Shown piece by piece: positions 1-8,373 of a stretch of DNA of 64,000 bases. The stretch is from Geobacter sp. UBA6151 (GTDB lineage Bacteria > Desulfobacterota > Desulfuromonadia > Geobacterales > Pseudopelobacteraceae). The notes under the pieces were generated by a model, which worked only from the letters and a program-made list of their open reading frames with translations, ran no database searches and was not told where the DNA came from. Each line of letters opens with the position of its first letter. Within the stretch, counting starts at the first letter, position 1. The translations under genes were made by a program, and so were the position numbers. The stretch is from NCBI GenBank assembly GCA_002423105.1, contig DIUT01000037.1, positions 1 to 64,000 of the forward strand. The letters are read 5' to 3'.

Positions 1-81
1 CAGCCAAAAGTTGAAGCACAGGTTGAGCAGCCAAAGGTTGCAGCACAGGTTGAGCAGCCGAAGGTTGAAGCACCGGTTGTA
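1..81 (+). repeat. 27-bp in-frame tandem repeat in fliK
   Basis: Three consecutive 27-bp units encode QPKVEAQVE, QPKVAAQVE and QPKVEAPVV. The array probably continues left of the window. The units are nearly identical in DNA, which suggests recent slippage. Repeat number would change the length of the FliK ruler segment. Confidence 0.85.
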
Positions 82-894
82 CAGGCACATCCACAGCAGA
101 CCACAGAGTGGTGGAGCTATGGCCGTCCTGCTGCAGTGCAGCAGGTGGCCGGATTACAGGTAGCAGCAAACCCGGATCAGAACAAAAATGCCGTTGTTAT
201 TGAAAAGCCGACACATGCAGAACTGCTTCAGACAGGCAGTGCCCAGGCAGCAGTTACTGCGCCTGTTGCCGGAGATGCTCTTTCAATGGAGATGGGTACT
301 GACGGCAATGCACAGGGCAGGGCTTTTTCAGAGGGAATGGTGCAACAGCATTCATTGTCAGTTTCCACAATGAACCAGCGAAGTGAAGGCATGATTGCTG
401 AAAAAAGCGCTGAAAATCTTCGTTCAACACTGCCTGAGCAGGTATCCAGACAGGTTACAGAGCGCCTTTCCACGCATGACTTCAGGCAGGGGAAAGAAAG
501 TCTCTCACTGACCCTTACTCCTGAACATCTGGGCAAGATTCAGATGAATTTCCAGATGGATCAGCAGAACCTGCGAGTCGAGATTGTTGCTGAAAACAGG
601 GTAGCGCGTGAAGCACTGATGCAGCAGGTGGATAGCTTGAAAGAATCGCTGGCCCGCCAGAATGTCACCGTGGAAAAATTCGAAGTGACCACCAACAGCG
701 GTAAAGAGTTCCAGCAGCAGTATCAGCCACAGCAGCAGCAACAACAGCAACTCTATTCGTCCCTGTATGACCGGCACGGCGCGAATACAACCACCGCTTC
801 AAACCTGTCTGAAGGGGGAGATGAGTATCAGTTGCCGGAAGGTATGCAGTATTTTGCACCACAGTATGAATCAACGTTTACGTACAGAGCGTAA
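1..894 (+). CDS. fliK: Flagellar hook-length control protein FliK (5' end outside window)
   Basis: The frame is open from the first base, so only the last 297 residues are visible. The C-terminal Flg_hook domain lies at about residues 160-235 of the visible part (LSLTLTPEHLGKIQM, then VEIVAENRVAREAL). A glutamine-rich tail (QQQYQPQQQQQQQ) follows. In known flagella FliK is exported, measures hook length and triggers the FlhB specificity switch. The visible N-terminal part is low-complexity Gln/Val/Pro/Ala-rich sequence, usual for the ruler region, and includes a 9-residue tandem repeat. flgD, the hook-cap gene, follows directly, which is the usual partner order. The identity rests on the C-terminal domain and the neighbours. 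Confidence 0.88.
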   Translation, partial: QPKVEAQVEQPKVAAQVEQPKVEAPVVQAHPQQTTEWWSYGRPAAVQQVAGLQVAANPDQNKNAVVIEKPTHAELLQTGSAQAAVTAPVAGDALSMEMGTDGNAQGRAFSEGMVQQHSLSVSTMNQRSEGMIAEKSAENLRSTLPEQVSRQVTERLSTHDFRQGKESLSLTLTPEHLGKIQMNFQMDQQNLRVEIVAENRVAREALMQQVDSLKESLARQNVTVEKFEVTTNSGKEFQQQYQPQQQQQQQLYSSLYDRHGANTTTASNLSEGGDEYQLPEGMQYFAPQYESTFTYRA

Positions 895-910
895 GTATGA
901 AAGGAGGTGC

Positions 911-1582
911 ATGACGGTGGCAACTACAGTTAATGACGTAACATCCACAACAACTACGGCAGCAGCGCAGATGAAGGAAACGCTGGGTATGAACAAGGAT
1001 GATTTCCTTAAGCTGTTTATTACCCAACTGCAGTATCAAGACCCGCTGGCGCCACAGGACACCACAGCGATGTTGGGACAGTTGGCCCAATTGACCCAAG
1101 TTGAACAAGCTTACAATAACACGGCTGCCCTTGAAAAGCTCTTGTTGTCTCAAGATAGCAGTCTGGCCATGGGAGCGGTCTCATTGATCGGTAAACAGGT
1201 GTCTGCCGATGGCAATCAGATCAATTTTAATGGATCCGACAGTTCGATCGTCAGTTATCAAGCTTCATCAGCACTGTCTGATACGACCATGACCATTTCA
1301 GATGCCTCGGGAAAGGTGGTGCGCACCATTGCTCTTGGTGCTGTTGAAGCAGGTGATAAAACGTACCAGTGGGATGGTAAGGATGGTCAGGGGAGCCTGC
1401 TACCAGCCGGTGCTTATACCTATGAGGTCAGCGGAACCAATGCCTTGGGGCAGAAGCAACAGGCTTATACCATGACAACCGGTACAGTTGACGGAGTGGT
1501 GTTTTATAATGGTATTGCCTATGTGACCATAGGAGAAGTAACCACACCGCTCAGTACGGTTCTGACCGTCAAAACGGTATGA
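911..1582 (+). CDS. flgD: Flagellar hook-capping protein FlgD
   Basis: This 223-residue protein has the FlgD N-terminal signature (DDFLKLFITQLQYQDPLAP, residues about 28-46). It is followed by the FlgD Ig-like/Tudor-like part, including the SDASGKVVRTI and WDGKDGQGSLLPAGAYTYEV stretches. FlgD forms the temporary scaffold that allows FlgE subunits to polymerise at the hook tip. The ATG at 911 has an AGGAGG-type ribosome site only 3 nt upstream. The in-frame GTG at 917 would have better spacing (9 nt), so the start may be either. The frame stays open upstream into fliK, but that extension is antisense-like low-quality sequence and was left out. The end overlaps the next gene by 4 bp. Confidence 0.93.
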   Translation: MTVATTVNDVTSTTTTAAAQMKETLGMNKDDFLKLFITQLQYQDPLAPQDTTAMLGQLAQLTQVEQAYNNTAALEKLLLSQDSSLAMGAVSLIGKQVSADGNQINFNGSDSSIVSYQASSALSDTTMTISDASGKVVRTIALGAVEAGDKTYQWDGKDGQGSLLPAGAYTYEVSGTNALGQKQQAYTMTTGTVDGVVFYNGIAYVTIGEVTTPLSTVLTVKTV

Positions 1583-1959
1583 GCACTATAGATCAGATCT
1601 ACTTGCCCAATCCGGTGCAACCGGCAAGGCCCTCTCAGCAGGACAGGGGTCAGGCAGGCCGATCGGTTGCTGATACCCATTTTGCAAGGGTACTTGATCA
1701 GACTAGGGAAATCAGATTTTCGCAACATGCTCAAGATCGCTTGAAAGCCCGCAACATAACCTTTAGTCAGGATCAGTTGCAGCAACTTGAGGGGGCAGTT
1801 AACAGCGTGGCGCAAAAGGGGGGAAGGGAATCACTGGTGATGATGGGAGATGCGGCCCTGGTGGTCAGCGTTAAAAATCGCACAGTGGTAACTGCCATGG
1901 ACCGCAGCCAGATGCACGGCAATGTTTTCACCAATATCGACTCAGCAGTAGTTATCTAA
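1579..1959 (+). CDS. Flagellar operon protein, TIGR02530-like
   Basis: This small 126-residue protein overlaps flgD by ATGA, so translation is probably coupled. Its C-terminal half (FSQHAQDRLKARNITFS, then VVSVKNRTVVTAMD) matches the family of uncharacterised flagellar proteins found between flgD and flgE in Gram-positive and delta-proteobacterial clusters. The N-terminal 35 residues are proline- and glutamine-rich and probably disordered. Its biochemical role is unknown. Position between hook cap and hook suggests a role in hook assembly (inference). Confidence 0.8.
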   Translation: MSTIDQIYLPNPVQPARPSQQDRGQAGRSVADTHFARVLDQTREIRFSQHAQDRLKARNITFSQDQLQQLEGAVNSVAQKGGRESLVMMGDAALVVSVKNRTVVTAMDRSQMHGNVFTNIDSAVVI

Positions 1960-2047
1960 CCAAACCATAACGGGCTGGCCCTGCTTTAAGGAAGCCCTGG
2001 AGATGCCGACCGACTGACGCATCTCCACCCAAAAAGGAGGCAACACC

Positions 2048-2938
2048 ATGAGCATCACCTCAGCAATGTTTACCGGCGTGTCCGGTCTTTTGTCCAATGC
2101 AGAAGGGATCAACGTTATCGGCAATAATTTGGCCAACGTCAATACCATTGGTTTTAAATCAGGAAGGATGCTTTTTTCTGACATGTTGTCAGCTGATATT
2201 GGCAACAATTCCCAAATAGGGCGCGGAACACAGATACAGAAAGTGGACAACATATTCAGCCAAGGCTCATTTGAATCTACAGAAATAACTTCAGACCTTG
2301 CCATCCAAGGCAACAGTTTTTTTGCGCTTGGTAAGCCAGGTGAGACAGCTGCTGTTAATAGGGAGAGTGCATTCCTTACCCGTGCCGGAGCCTTTCGTGT
2401 GGACAATAATTATAATCTGGTAAATGCTGATGGTTATGTCCTGCTCGAATCAGACGGTGGCGAGCCGATAGAATTTCTTCAGGTTGACGGTGCGACAGCT
2501 GGTGATTTTGCTAAAATTACGTCGATAGATAGCCAGGGCGTCATTACCTATGTGGATGTAAATGGTGAAGCTTATTATTATAATGGAAATGGTGGAGCAG
2601 CCTTAACTGCAACCTCGGCAAATTATGCAACTGCGCTTGGTGCGGGTGCTATAGCTGTTGTTAATCCGCCTAATCCAGGCGGATTGACGAAGGCTGGCGG
2701 GACGTTGTTTCAGATAACTTCAGAAGCAGGTGTTGCTACAGGGGCATTTGTTGCAGCAGAAAACACCGCGAACGGCACTTCGGAAAAGTTGTTTTCCAAC
2801 TCCTTGGAGCAAAGCAACGTTGATATGGCGGGACAGTTTGTTAAGATGATTTTGACCCAACGGGCCTATTCAGCTAACTCCAAGACCATTACCACTGCTG
2901 ATGAAATGACTCAGGAAGCGCTGAATCTGAAGCGTTAA
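2048..2938 (+). CDS. flgE: Flagellar hook protein FlgE (short form)
   Basis: The start is fixed by AAAAAGGAGG 8 nt upstream of the ATG. The N-terminal flagellar rod/hook motif (GINVIGNNLANVNTIGFKS, residues about 19-37) and the C-terminal motif (SNVDMAGQFVKMILTQRAY, then TTADEMTQEALNLKR) frame the protein as in all axial proteins. At 296 residues it is shorter than most FlgE proteins (about 400 or more), so the surface-exposed middle domains are reduced. FlgE polymerises into the universal-joint hook outside the cell. It follows flgD and the small flagellar protein and is closed by a strong hairpin. FlgF or another FlgE-like rod protein is less likely because flgF and flgG are elsewhere in the cluster. 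Confidence 0.85.
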   Translation: MSITSAMFTGVSGLLSNAEGINVIGNNLANVNTIGFKSGRMLFSDMLSADIGNNSQIGRGTQIQKVDNIFSQGSFESTEITSDLAIQGNSFFALGKPGETAAVNRESAFLTRAGAFRVDNNYNLVNADGYVLLESDGGEPIEFLQVDGATAGDFAKITSIDSQGVITYVDVNGEAYYYNGNGGAALTATSANYATALGAGAIAVVNPPNPGGLTKAGGTLFQITSEAGVATGAFVAAENTANGTSEKLFSNSLEQSNVDMAGQFVKMILTQRAYSANSKTITTADEMTQEALNLKR

Positions 2939-2961
2939 AAAGGTTGCAATAAAAAAACTTA

Positions 2962-2994
2962 GCAAAACGGGGGGCCAGCGGCCCCCCGTTTTGC
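2962..2994 (+). terminator. Intrinsic terminator after flgE
   Basis: A perfect 15-bp stem (GCAAAACGGGGGGCC and its complement) with a 3-nt loop lies 24 bp after the flgE stop. The A-rich left arm and T-containing right arm make it usable on both strands. It separates the fliK-flgD-flgE block from the export-apparatus block. Confidence 0.85.
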
Positions 2995-3080
2995 GTCAAC
3001 AGTTGCAAAATCCATGATTTCGTTATACATAGTACGACACGTGAAACAGGAAAATCCGAGTATGCTTTCCGGAGGAGTTT

Positions 3081-3632
3081 ATGGCAAAGGAAGATCAGGC
3101 AGGCGCTGAAACATCGGCAGAAGAGGGCGGCAAGAAGAAGCTGTTTATTATGATTGGCGCCGCAGTCTTGGTGCTTGTCATTGGCGGGATTGTTGCTTTT
3201 ATGATGATGGGCAAGGGAGACAAAAAAGAGGGTGACAAGGCTGCTGTTGATGCCCACGGTAATCCTGTTGCTGCTGCTTCGGCACCAGCGGCTGGCGGTC
3301 ATGGGGGCGCTCCTGCTGCTGCCGGTGGAGCCTCAACGGTTTTCTCCCTTGATCCGTTCATTGTCAATATCTATGACGGTCAGGAGTTGCGTTACCTGAA
3401 AGTCAAGGTGGAGATGGAAATGGCTAATCCGGCCATAAAACCGGAACTGGAAGGCCGCGTGGCTGCCATACGTGATGCTGTGCTGGTGTTGTTGACTACC
3501 AAGACACTTCAGGATGTGCAGGACGTGCAGGGTAAAAACCAGTTGCGTGAAGAAATATTGTCTTCGGTGAGCAAAATTGTTGCCCAAGGTAAGGTTACTA
3601 AGGTGTATTTTACTGATTTTGTTGTGCAGTAA
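3081..3632 (+). CDS. fliL: Flagellar basal body protein FliL
   Basis: This 183-residue protein starts at an ATG behind CCGGAGGAG. A lysine-rich cytoplasmic head is followed by one transmembrane helix (about residues 21-44), an Ala/Gly/Pro-rich periplasmic linker, and the FliL domain (FSLDPFIVNI, then YLKVKVEMEM, ending VYFTDFVVQ). FliL surrounds stators and supports motor torque. The linker (about residues 45-87) is low complexity. It is the first gene after the terminator and lies 11 bp before fliM, the usual neighbour. Confidence 0.92.
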   Translation: MAKEDQAGAETSAEEGGKKKLFIMIGAAVLVLVIGGIVAFMMMGKGDKKEGDKAAVDAHGNPVAAASAPAAGGHGGAPAAAGGASTVFSLDPFIVNIYDGQELRYLKVKVEMEMANPAIKPELEGRVAAIRDAVLVLLTTKTLQDVQDVQGKNQLREEILSSVSKIVAQGKVTKVYFTDFVVQ

Positions 3633-3643
3633 CTAAATTCACC

Positions 3644-4627
3644 ATGGAGAAAATTCTAACTAAAGCTGAGATTGAGGCGCTGCTGAATGCGGTTTTCGAA
3701 GGCAGAATTGAGCCGGAGAAAGAACTTGCGAAAGCTGAAGGCAGCGCTATCAATTATGACCTGTTCAATACGGAAGCCTATCGAGGTTTTGTGCCAAACC
3801 TCGATATTGTGTATGACGGGTATATCCGCTACAACAGAATCACCCTCTCAAACCGTCTTCGCAAATCAGTAGAGATTAAAAAAGTAGGGGCCAAATCCTA
3901 CAAATTTGATGATTTTATCCAGACCCTTCCCACACCGGTTTGCATGGCTATTTTCAAGCTTGAACCGCTCAAGGGCGCAGCATTGCTGGCCATGGACGGT
4001 GCACTGGCCTTTGCCATCATTGACAGTGTTCTGGGAGGGACCAGCCGTACCGCCCTGAACCCGAACCGCCTGTTTACTACCTTGGAATTAAAGCTGGTTG
4101 AAAAGGTTGTGGTGGATATTATGGCAGACTTGGAAAAAGCCTGGTTGCCCTTGTATCCTGCAAAAGTAAATCTGCTGAGAATGGAGATGAACCCCCGCCT
4201 GGTGACCATCGTGCCGCCGGAATACCAGGTGGTGACCATGATGGTCAAGCTGCAAATTGAGGAAACGCAAGGAACCATGATCTTTGCTGTTCCGATCATG
4301 ACCATTGAACCGATCAGGGACAAGCTGAAGGAAGGGATGCAGTTTGACCTGATGGCCATTGACCCACAATGGTCGTTCCGGTTGTCGTCCGAGATACTTG
4401 ATGCGCCGCTGGAGCTATCGGTTGAGCTGGGCAATGCAGCAATTTCATTGCGAGAACTTCTGGATCTGTCGGTTGGTGATACGATCATGCTGGACAAGCC
4501 GAGCACCAGTGAACTCTCTGTTAAGGTTGAGGGAGTTCCCAAATTTCAGGGGATTCCCGGTATCCGTCATGGCAACAAGGCTTTTCAGATAAGTGATATT
4601 CTGGTCAACAAGGGGACGACAAAGTGA
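3644..4627 (+). CDS. fliM: Flagellar motor switch protein FliM
   Basis: This 327-residue protein has normal FliM length. The N-terminus (MEKILTKAEIEALLNAV) carries the CheY-binding type of segment. The middle domain includes FVPNLDIVYDGY and the C-terminal SpoA domain (about residues 250-320) ends the chain. FliM forms the C-ring with FliN and FliG and receives phosphorylated CheY. No strong ribosome site is seen before the ATG. The stop overlaps the fliN start by GTGA. Confidence 0.95.
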   Translation: MEKILTKAEIEALLNAVFEGRIEPEKELAKAEGSAINYDLFNTEAYRGFVPNLDIVYDGYIRYNRITLSNRLRKSVEIKKVGAKSYKFDDFIQTLPTPVCMAIFKLEPLKGAALLAMDGALAFAIIDSVLGGTSRTALNPNRLFTTLELKLVEKVVVDIMADLEKAWLPLYPAKVNLLRMEMNPRLVTIVPPEYQVVTMMVKLQIEETQGTMIFAVPIMTIEPIRDKLKEGMQFDLMAIDPQWSFRLSSEILDAPLELSVELGNAAISLRELLDLSVGDTIMLDKPSTSELSVKVEGVPKFQGIPGIRHGNKAFQISDILVNKGTTK

Positions 4628-4926
4628 CAGAAAAACCGGAGACAACAACAGAAACCGATCAGGAACGGAAAAACCTTGAGTTTATTCTGGATATCCCCCT
4701 CCAGGTTACTGTGGAGTTGGGCCGTACTAAACTTTTGGTAAAAGACGTGTTGCAGCTTAATCAAGGGGCTGTCATAGAATTGACTAAACTTGCTGGTGAA
4801 CCCCTTGATATCTTTGTCAACTCAAAGCTGGTTGCCAGAGGAGAAGCGGTCGTGGTCAATGAGAAGTTTGGTGTGCGTCTGGTCGATATTGTTAGTCCCA
4901 ATGAGCGGGTGGAGAAAATATTGTGA
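4624..4926 (+). CDS. fliN: Flagellar motor switch protein FliN
   Basis: This 100-residue protein starts with GTG in a 4-bp overlap with fliM. The SpoA domain covers about residues 19-97, with the family signature LDIPLQVTVELGRTKLLVKD and the closing FGVRLVDIVSPNERVEKIL. FliN pairs with FliM in the C-ring and helps dock export cargo. It is a short FliN with little N-terminal extension. fliO follows with another 4-bp GTGA overlap, so fliM-N-O are probably translationally coupled. Confidence 0.94.
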   Translation: MTEKPETTTETDQERKNLEFILDIPLQVTVELGRTKLLVKDVLQLNQGAVIELTKLAGEPLDIFVNSKLVARGEAVVVNEKFGVRLVDIVSPNERVEKIL

Positions 4927-5381
4927 AGTCAGCCACCGTCTCCGTGGTGGCGACGGTGTCTCTGCCTGTAGTGGTCTGGGGAGCAGTTGAAGCTCCATCT
5001 TCTGAGACCTATAGTCTGTTTTCCAGCATGCTGCAGATGATGGCGGCGTTGGCACTGGTTGTCGGTCTGATTTTGCTGGTCTACTACGCTTCGACACGCT
5101 TGCTTCGCAGGCTGCCTGCATTACGGCCCGGTAATCGCTATATCAGAGTCATTGAAGTACGCGCATTGGAACCCCGCAAGTCCCTCATTCTGGTGGAGGT
5201 GGGCGGTGAATATCTGCTGTTGGCCAGCAGTGATGGAAATTTGTCGCTGGTTAAACAGGTTGCCATGCTGGAAGAACTGGAAATAGTTGATGAACCTGGG
5301 GCGTCAGTCCCGTTTTCTTCTGTCCTCAAACGCTTCAAACGTGTTGCCGCTGAAACGGAAACACCCTCACGGAATGCCTGA
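4923..5381 (+). CDS. fliO: Flagellar biosynthetic protein FliO
   Basis: This 152-residue protein begins with GTG overlapping fliN. An N-terminal signal-like hydrophobic segment is followed by a transmembrane helix (about residues 37-58). A basic cytoplasmic domain has the FliO pattern (YIRVIEVRALEPRKSLILVE, then YLLLASSDGNLSLV). FliO stabilises FliP during assembly of the export gate. FliO is poorly conserved, so position between fliN and fliP is part of the evidence. It ends one base into fliP. Confidence 0.88.
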   Translation: MKSATVSVVATVSLPVVVWGAVEAPSSETYSLFSSMLQMMAALALVVGLILLVYYASTRLLRRLPALRPGNRYIRVIEVRALEPRKSLILVEVGGEYLLLASSDGNLSLVKQVAMLEELEIVDEPGASVPFSSVLKRFKRVAAETETPSRNA

Positions 5382-6148
5382 TGCATAGAAAAGGTACAAC
5401 ATACCGGTTTGTTTCGCTGGTTGTAACGCTACTGTTCCTGTTGCTGGCTGGCCAGGCTCTGGCGGAACCGGTGCCGTTCCCCTCACTTAATATCGGTGTT
5501 GGTACGTCGACTAACCCAGGCCAGGTTTCCACCACAATCCAGATATTTTTACTGCTCACCGTACTTTCGCTGGCTCCAAGCCTGTTGATCATGACCACCT
5601 CCTTTACCCGCATTGTTGTGGTGTTATCGTTTCTTCGCACGGCAATGGGTACACAACAGGCGCCGTCGAACCAGATTGTTCTGGCTCTGGCGCTTTTTCT
5701 CACGTTTTTTATCATGACACCTGTTTGGCAGCAGATAAACAAGGATGCCTACCTGCCGTACAAGGCAGGTACGATATCCCAGGAGCAGGCATTTGAACGT
5801 GCGGTCAAGCCGGTTCGCGCTTTTATGCTGTCCCAGACGCGGGAAAAGGATCTGGGGCTTTTTGTCAGCTTATCGAAGCAAGCGCGACCGAAAAATGCTG
5901 ATGATATTCCTACCCTGACTATCATACCGGCGTTCATGATTTCAGAGTTGCGCACCGCTTTTCAGATCGGTTTTCTTATTTACATTCCCTTTATTGTTGT
6001 TGACATGGTTGTTGCATCGGTGCTGATGTCCATGGGTATGATGATGCTGCCGCCGGTGATGATTTCCTTGCCGTTTAAGATTCTGCTTTTTGTGTTGGTT
6101 GACGGATGGGGTTTGGTTATCGGCTCACTGGTGAAAAGCTTTGGCTAG
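5381..6148 (+). CDS. fliP: Flagellar export gate protein FliP
   Basis: This 255-residue protein starts with a cleavable-type signal sequence (LLFLLLAGQALAEP). The FliP core follows: FTRIVVVLSFLRTAMGTQQAP, here cited in part, and the C-terminal signature region around FIVVDMVVASVLMSMGMMML. Membrane helices lie near residues 45-65, 85-105, 185-215 and 225-245. FliP5FliQ4FliR1 forms the gate through which axial proteins pass. The ATG overlaps the fliO stop (TGATG). fliQ follows after 12 bp. Confidence 0.96.
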   Translation: MHRKGTTYRFVSLVVTLLFLLLAGQALAEPVPFPSLNIGVGTSTNPGQVSTTIQIFLLLTVLSLAPSLLIMTTSFTRIVVVLSFLRTAMGTQQAPSNQIVLALALFLTFFIMTPVWQQINKDAYLPYKAGTISQEQAFERAVKPVRAFMLSQTREKDLGLFVSLSKQARPKNADDIPTLTIIPAFMISELRTAFQIGFLIYIPFIVVDMVVASVLMSMGMMMLPPVMISLPFKILLFVLVDGWGLVIGSLVKSFG

Positions 6149-6160
6149 AGAGGTGCGTTC

Positions 6161-6430
6161 ATGACTCCCGAGCTGGTTGTCCAGATTGCCCGGCGTACAT
6201 TTGAGGTAACACTACTGCTTGCAGCTCCTCTACTGTTCTTCAGTCTGGTTGTGGGTCTTGCCATAAGTATCTTTCAGGCGGTTACCTCAATAAATGAAGC
6301 GACTCTTGCTTTTGCGCCTAAAATAATTGCCGTGATGATCGCCATTATTATTTTCTTCCCTTGGATGATGAGTTATATGTCCGATTTTACTAGGGAAATA
6401 TACGGCATGATAGCATTGATGCGGCGCTAG
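6161..6430 (+). CDS. fliQ: Flagellar export gate protein FliQ
   Basis: This 89-residue protein has two transmembrane helices (about residues 16-38 and 50-72) and the FliQ signature (GLAISIFQAVTSINEATLAF). FliQ is part of the helical FliPQR gate. An AGAGAGGTGCGTTC ribosome-site region precedes the ATG. Length is exactly that of the family. fliR follows after 3 bp. Confidence 0.95.
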   Translation: MTPELVVQIARRTFEVTLLLAAPLLFFSLVVGLAISIFQAVTSINEATLAFAPKIIAVMIAIIIFFPWMMSYMSDFTREIYGMIALMRR

Positions 6431-6433
6431 GAG

Positions 6434-7231
6434 ATGTTTCCCTTTGTTGCGCCTCTGCCGACTCCGGCGGATGTTTTTATGTTTGCTCTGGTGTTTTGCC
6501 GTATTGCCGGACTTTTTGCCGCCGTGCCGCTTTTCGGCGGACGGCGAGTCTCCAACCGGTTTAAAATCGCAGTGGTTTTTGGCATAACCATTGTTTGCCT
6601 ACCCATTTTACCCATCAAACCTCCTCCTTTGCCTAGCGACATACTAAGTATGGGCCTGCTGATTCTAAAAGAAGTTGCTGTCGGCCTGACTCTTGCGTTC
6701 ATTACCCAAATCATATTTGCAGCTGTTGAATTTAGCGGGCAGATCATTGGCGTGCAGATGGGTTTTAGTATGGCCCAGATCATGGACCCTACAATTGGCG
6801 CACAAACGCAGATCATGTCAGTCATACAGGGGCTGCTTGCCTCTCTCTTTTTTCTGTCGCTGAATATTCATCACCTGTTTATCAGTGCAATAATAGACAG
6901 TTTCAAGGTTGTTCCTCTAGGCGGATGGCAAATGTCAGAGGAACTGATTCATTTTCTGGTTGCTACTTCCTCCGGGCTTCTGGTGCTTGGCATCAGGTTG
7001 GCCGCTCCGGTAATGGTCACGCTGCTTTTAACCAGTGTGGTGCTGGGGATTATGGCCCGTTCTTTTCCGCAGATGAACGTATTCATGGTCAGTTTTCCCC
7101 TTAATATCGGACTGGGATTCATGATTTTGGGTTCGACACTACTGTTTTTCTTCCAGGTGCTCGAAATTTCGTTTGGACAGTTAAAAGAGCAAATTGACAC
7201 GCTCTTCAGGCTGATGGCAAAGGGGGGATGA
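6434..7231 (+). CDS. fliR: Flagellar export gate protein FliR
   Basis: This 265-residue polytopic membrane protein has about six hydrophobic helices and the FliR patterns AGLFAAVPLFGGRRVSNRFK and GQIIGVQMGFSMAQIMDP. FliR completes the FliPQR export gate. The stop (TGA, 7229-7231) is in the same frame as flhB, which begins one codon later. The C-terminus (LFRLMAKGG) is normal. In some clostridia FliR and FlhB are a single fused protein, so the shared frame is notable. Confidence 0.95.
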   Translation: MFPFVAPLPTPADVFMFALVFCRIAGLFAAVPLFGGRRVSNRFKIAVVFGITIVCLPILPIKPPPLPSDILSMGLLILKEVAVGLTLAFITQIIFAAVEFSGQIIGVQMGFSMAQIMDPTIGAQTQIMSVIQGLLASLFFLSLNIHHLFISAIIDSFKVVPLGGWQMSEELIHFLVATSSGLLVLGIRLAAPVMVTLLLTSVVLGIMARSFPQMNVFMVSFPLNIGLGFMILGSTLLFFFQVLEISFGQLKEQIDTLFRLMAKGG

Positions 7232-7234
7232 TCC

Positions 7235-8305
7235 CTGAGCGACGACGATAAACATTCAAAAACAGAACAGCCAACTGGCAAGAAGCTAGAAGATTCGCGA
7301 AAAGAGGGGGCGCCTCCCACGTCACAGATGCTTACCCAGGGGGCAACGCTGCTTGCGGGAATCACGGTGCTGTACATTTTTGGTGGTTATCTTCTGAGTG
7401 GCCTTAAGAATATTACGGTTTCAACGTACAGTCAGATAGGTGTGTTTGAGTTAACAACCAGTAACGTCTATGACATGCTGCTCAAGTTATTCGTCGTCGT
7501 TTTTCTTCTGCTTGCGCCGATTGTTGTTGTCATAATGTTGACAGGTCTTCTGGTGCCGATTATTCAGGATGGCGGCAGGCTTGATTTTCAAACGGAACGT
7601 CTTACATTCAAGTTTAGCAAGCTTAATCCGATCAAGGGCTTCAGCAAACTGTTCAACAAGGATGCCCTTGTTGAGATAGTTAAGTCGCTTGTAAAGCTGC
7701 TTATTATTGGCTGGATTGCCTACCGAGTGTTGCAGGATGAAATGCAGAACATCATGCTTCTGGCCGAATCCGATGTGTTAGGTATTCTGGAATATGCCGG
7801 GCATGTTGCCTTTAAAATTGTAATCCACACCTGTGGCATCATGCTGCTCATCGCCATTCTGGATGTTGCATACGTAAAGTGGCGGTATATTGACAATCTA
7901 AAAATGACCAAACAGGAAGTGAAGGATGAAAGCAAAAACCTCGAAGGTAACCCGGAAGTAAAAGGCAAGATCAAGAACCTTCAGTACCAGGCTGCCCGCA
8001 GACGTCTTACCGCAATTATTCCCACAGCAGATGTAATTATCACGAACCCGACTCACTATGCCGTGGCACTCAAATATGATCGCAGCACCATGGTGGCGCC
8101 AATGGTTATTGCCAAAGGAGTGGATGATATGGCCATGGCCATCAAAGCGCTTGGACGCGAACACAAGATTACTCTGGTGGAGAATCGTTTTCTGGCCCGT
8201 GAACTTCACGAACAGGTTCAGGAAAATCAGGAGATTCCAGAGTCTCTTTATGCAGCAGTTGCAGAAGTACTTGCCTATGTCTACCGCTTGAAAGGCACTC
8301 TCTAA
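7235..8305 (+). CDS. flhB: Flagellar export switch protein FlhB, probable CTG start
   Basis: FlhB controls the switch from rod/hook to filament export. The cytoplasmic autocleavage motif NPTH is present (IITNPTHYAVALKYD, about residue 270). Four transmembrane helices precede it. The conserved N-terminus (SDDDKHSKTEQPTGKKLEDS) has no ATG, GTG or TTG before it. The codon preceding that Ser is CTG at 7235, 7 nt after AAGGGGGG. From there the protein is 356 residues, a normal FlhB length. The first in-frame ATG (7328) would remove the conserved start. Alternatives are readthrough of the FliR TGA or a one-base sequence error. The family call is certain; the start is not. Confidence 0.9.
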   Translation: MSDDDKHSKTEQPTGKKLEDSRKEGAPPTSQMLTQGATLLAGITVLYIFGGYLLSGLKNITVSTYSQIGVFELTTSNVYDMLLKLFVVVFLLLAPIVVVIMLTGLLVPIIQDGGRLDFQTERLTFKFSKLNPIKGFSKLFNKDALVEIVKSLVKLLIIGWIAYRVLQDEMQNIMLLAESDVLGILEYAGHVAFKIVIHTCGIMLLIAILDVAYVKWRYIDNLKMTKQEVKDESKNLEGNPEVKGKIKNLQYQAARRRLTAIIPTADVIITNPTHYAVALKYDRSTMVAPMVIAKGVDDMAMAIKALGREHKITLVENRFLARELHEQVQENQEIPESLYAAVAEVLAYVYRLKGTL

Positions 8306-8339
8306 GCTTCCCACGTAATAATGTCTTTTCAATTCTTGG

Positions 8340-8373
8340 AGTCAAAAAACAGACACAGTCAAAAAACAGACAG
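8340..8373. repeat. 17-bp tandem direct repeat upstream of flhA
   Basis: Two adjacent copies of AGTCAAAAAACAGACAC/G (16 of 17 bases identical) lie in the 234-bp gap between flhB and flhA. This gap is the largest inside the export block, so the repeat may be an operator or promoter element for flhA-flhF-flhG-fliA. No terminator or clear sigma-54 element was seen in the gap. Confidence 0.6.

Noticed and set aside
1..81. CRISPR-like regular repeat at the left edge
   Set aside because: The 27-bp units are adjacent, without spacers, and are in frame in fliK.
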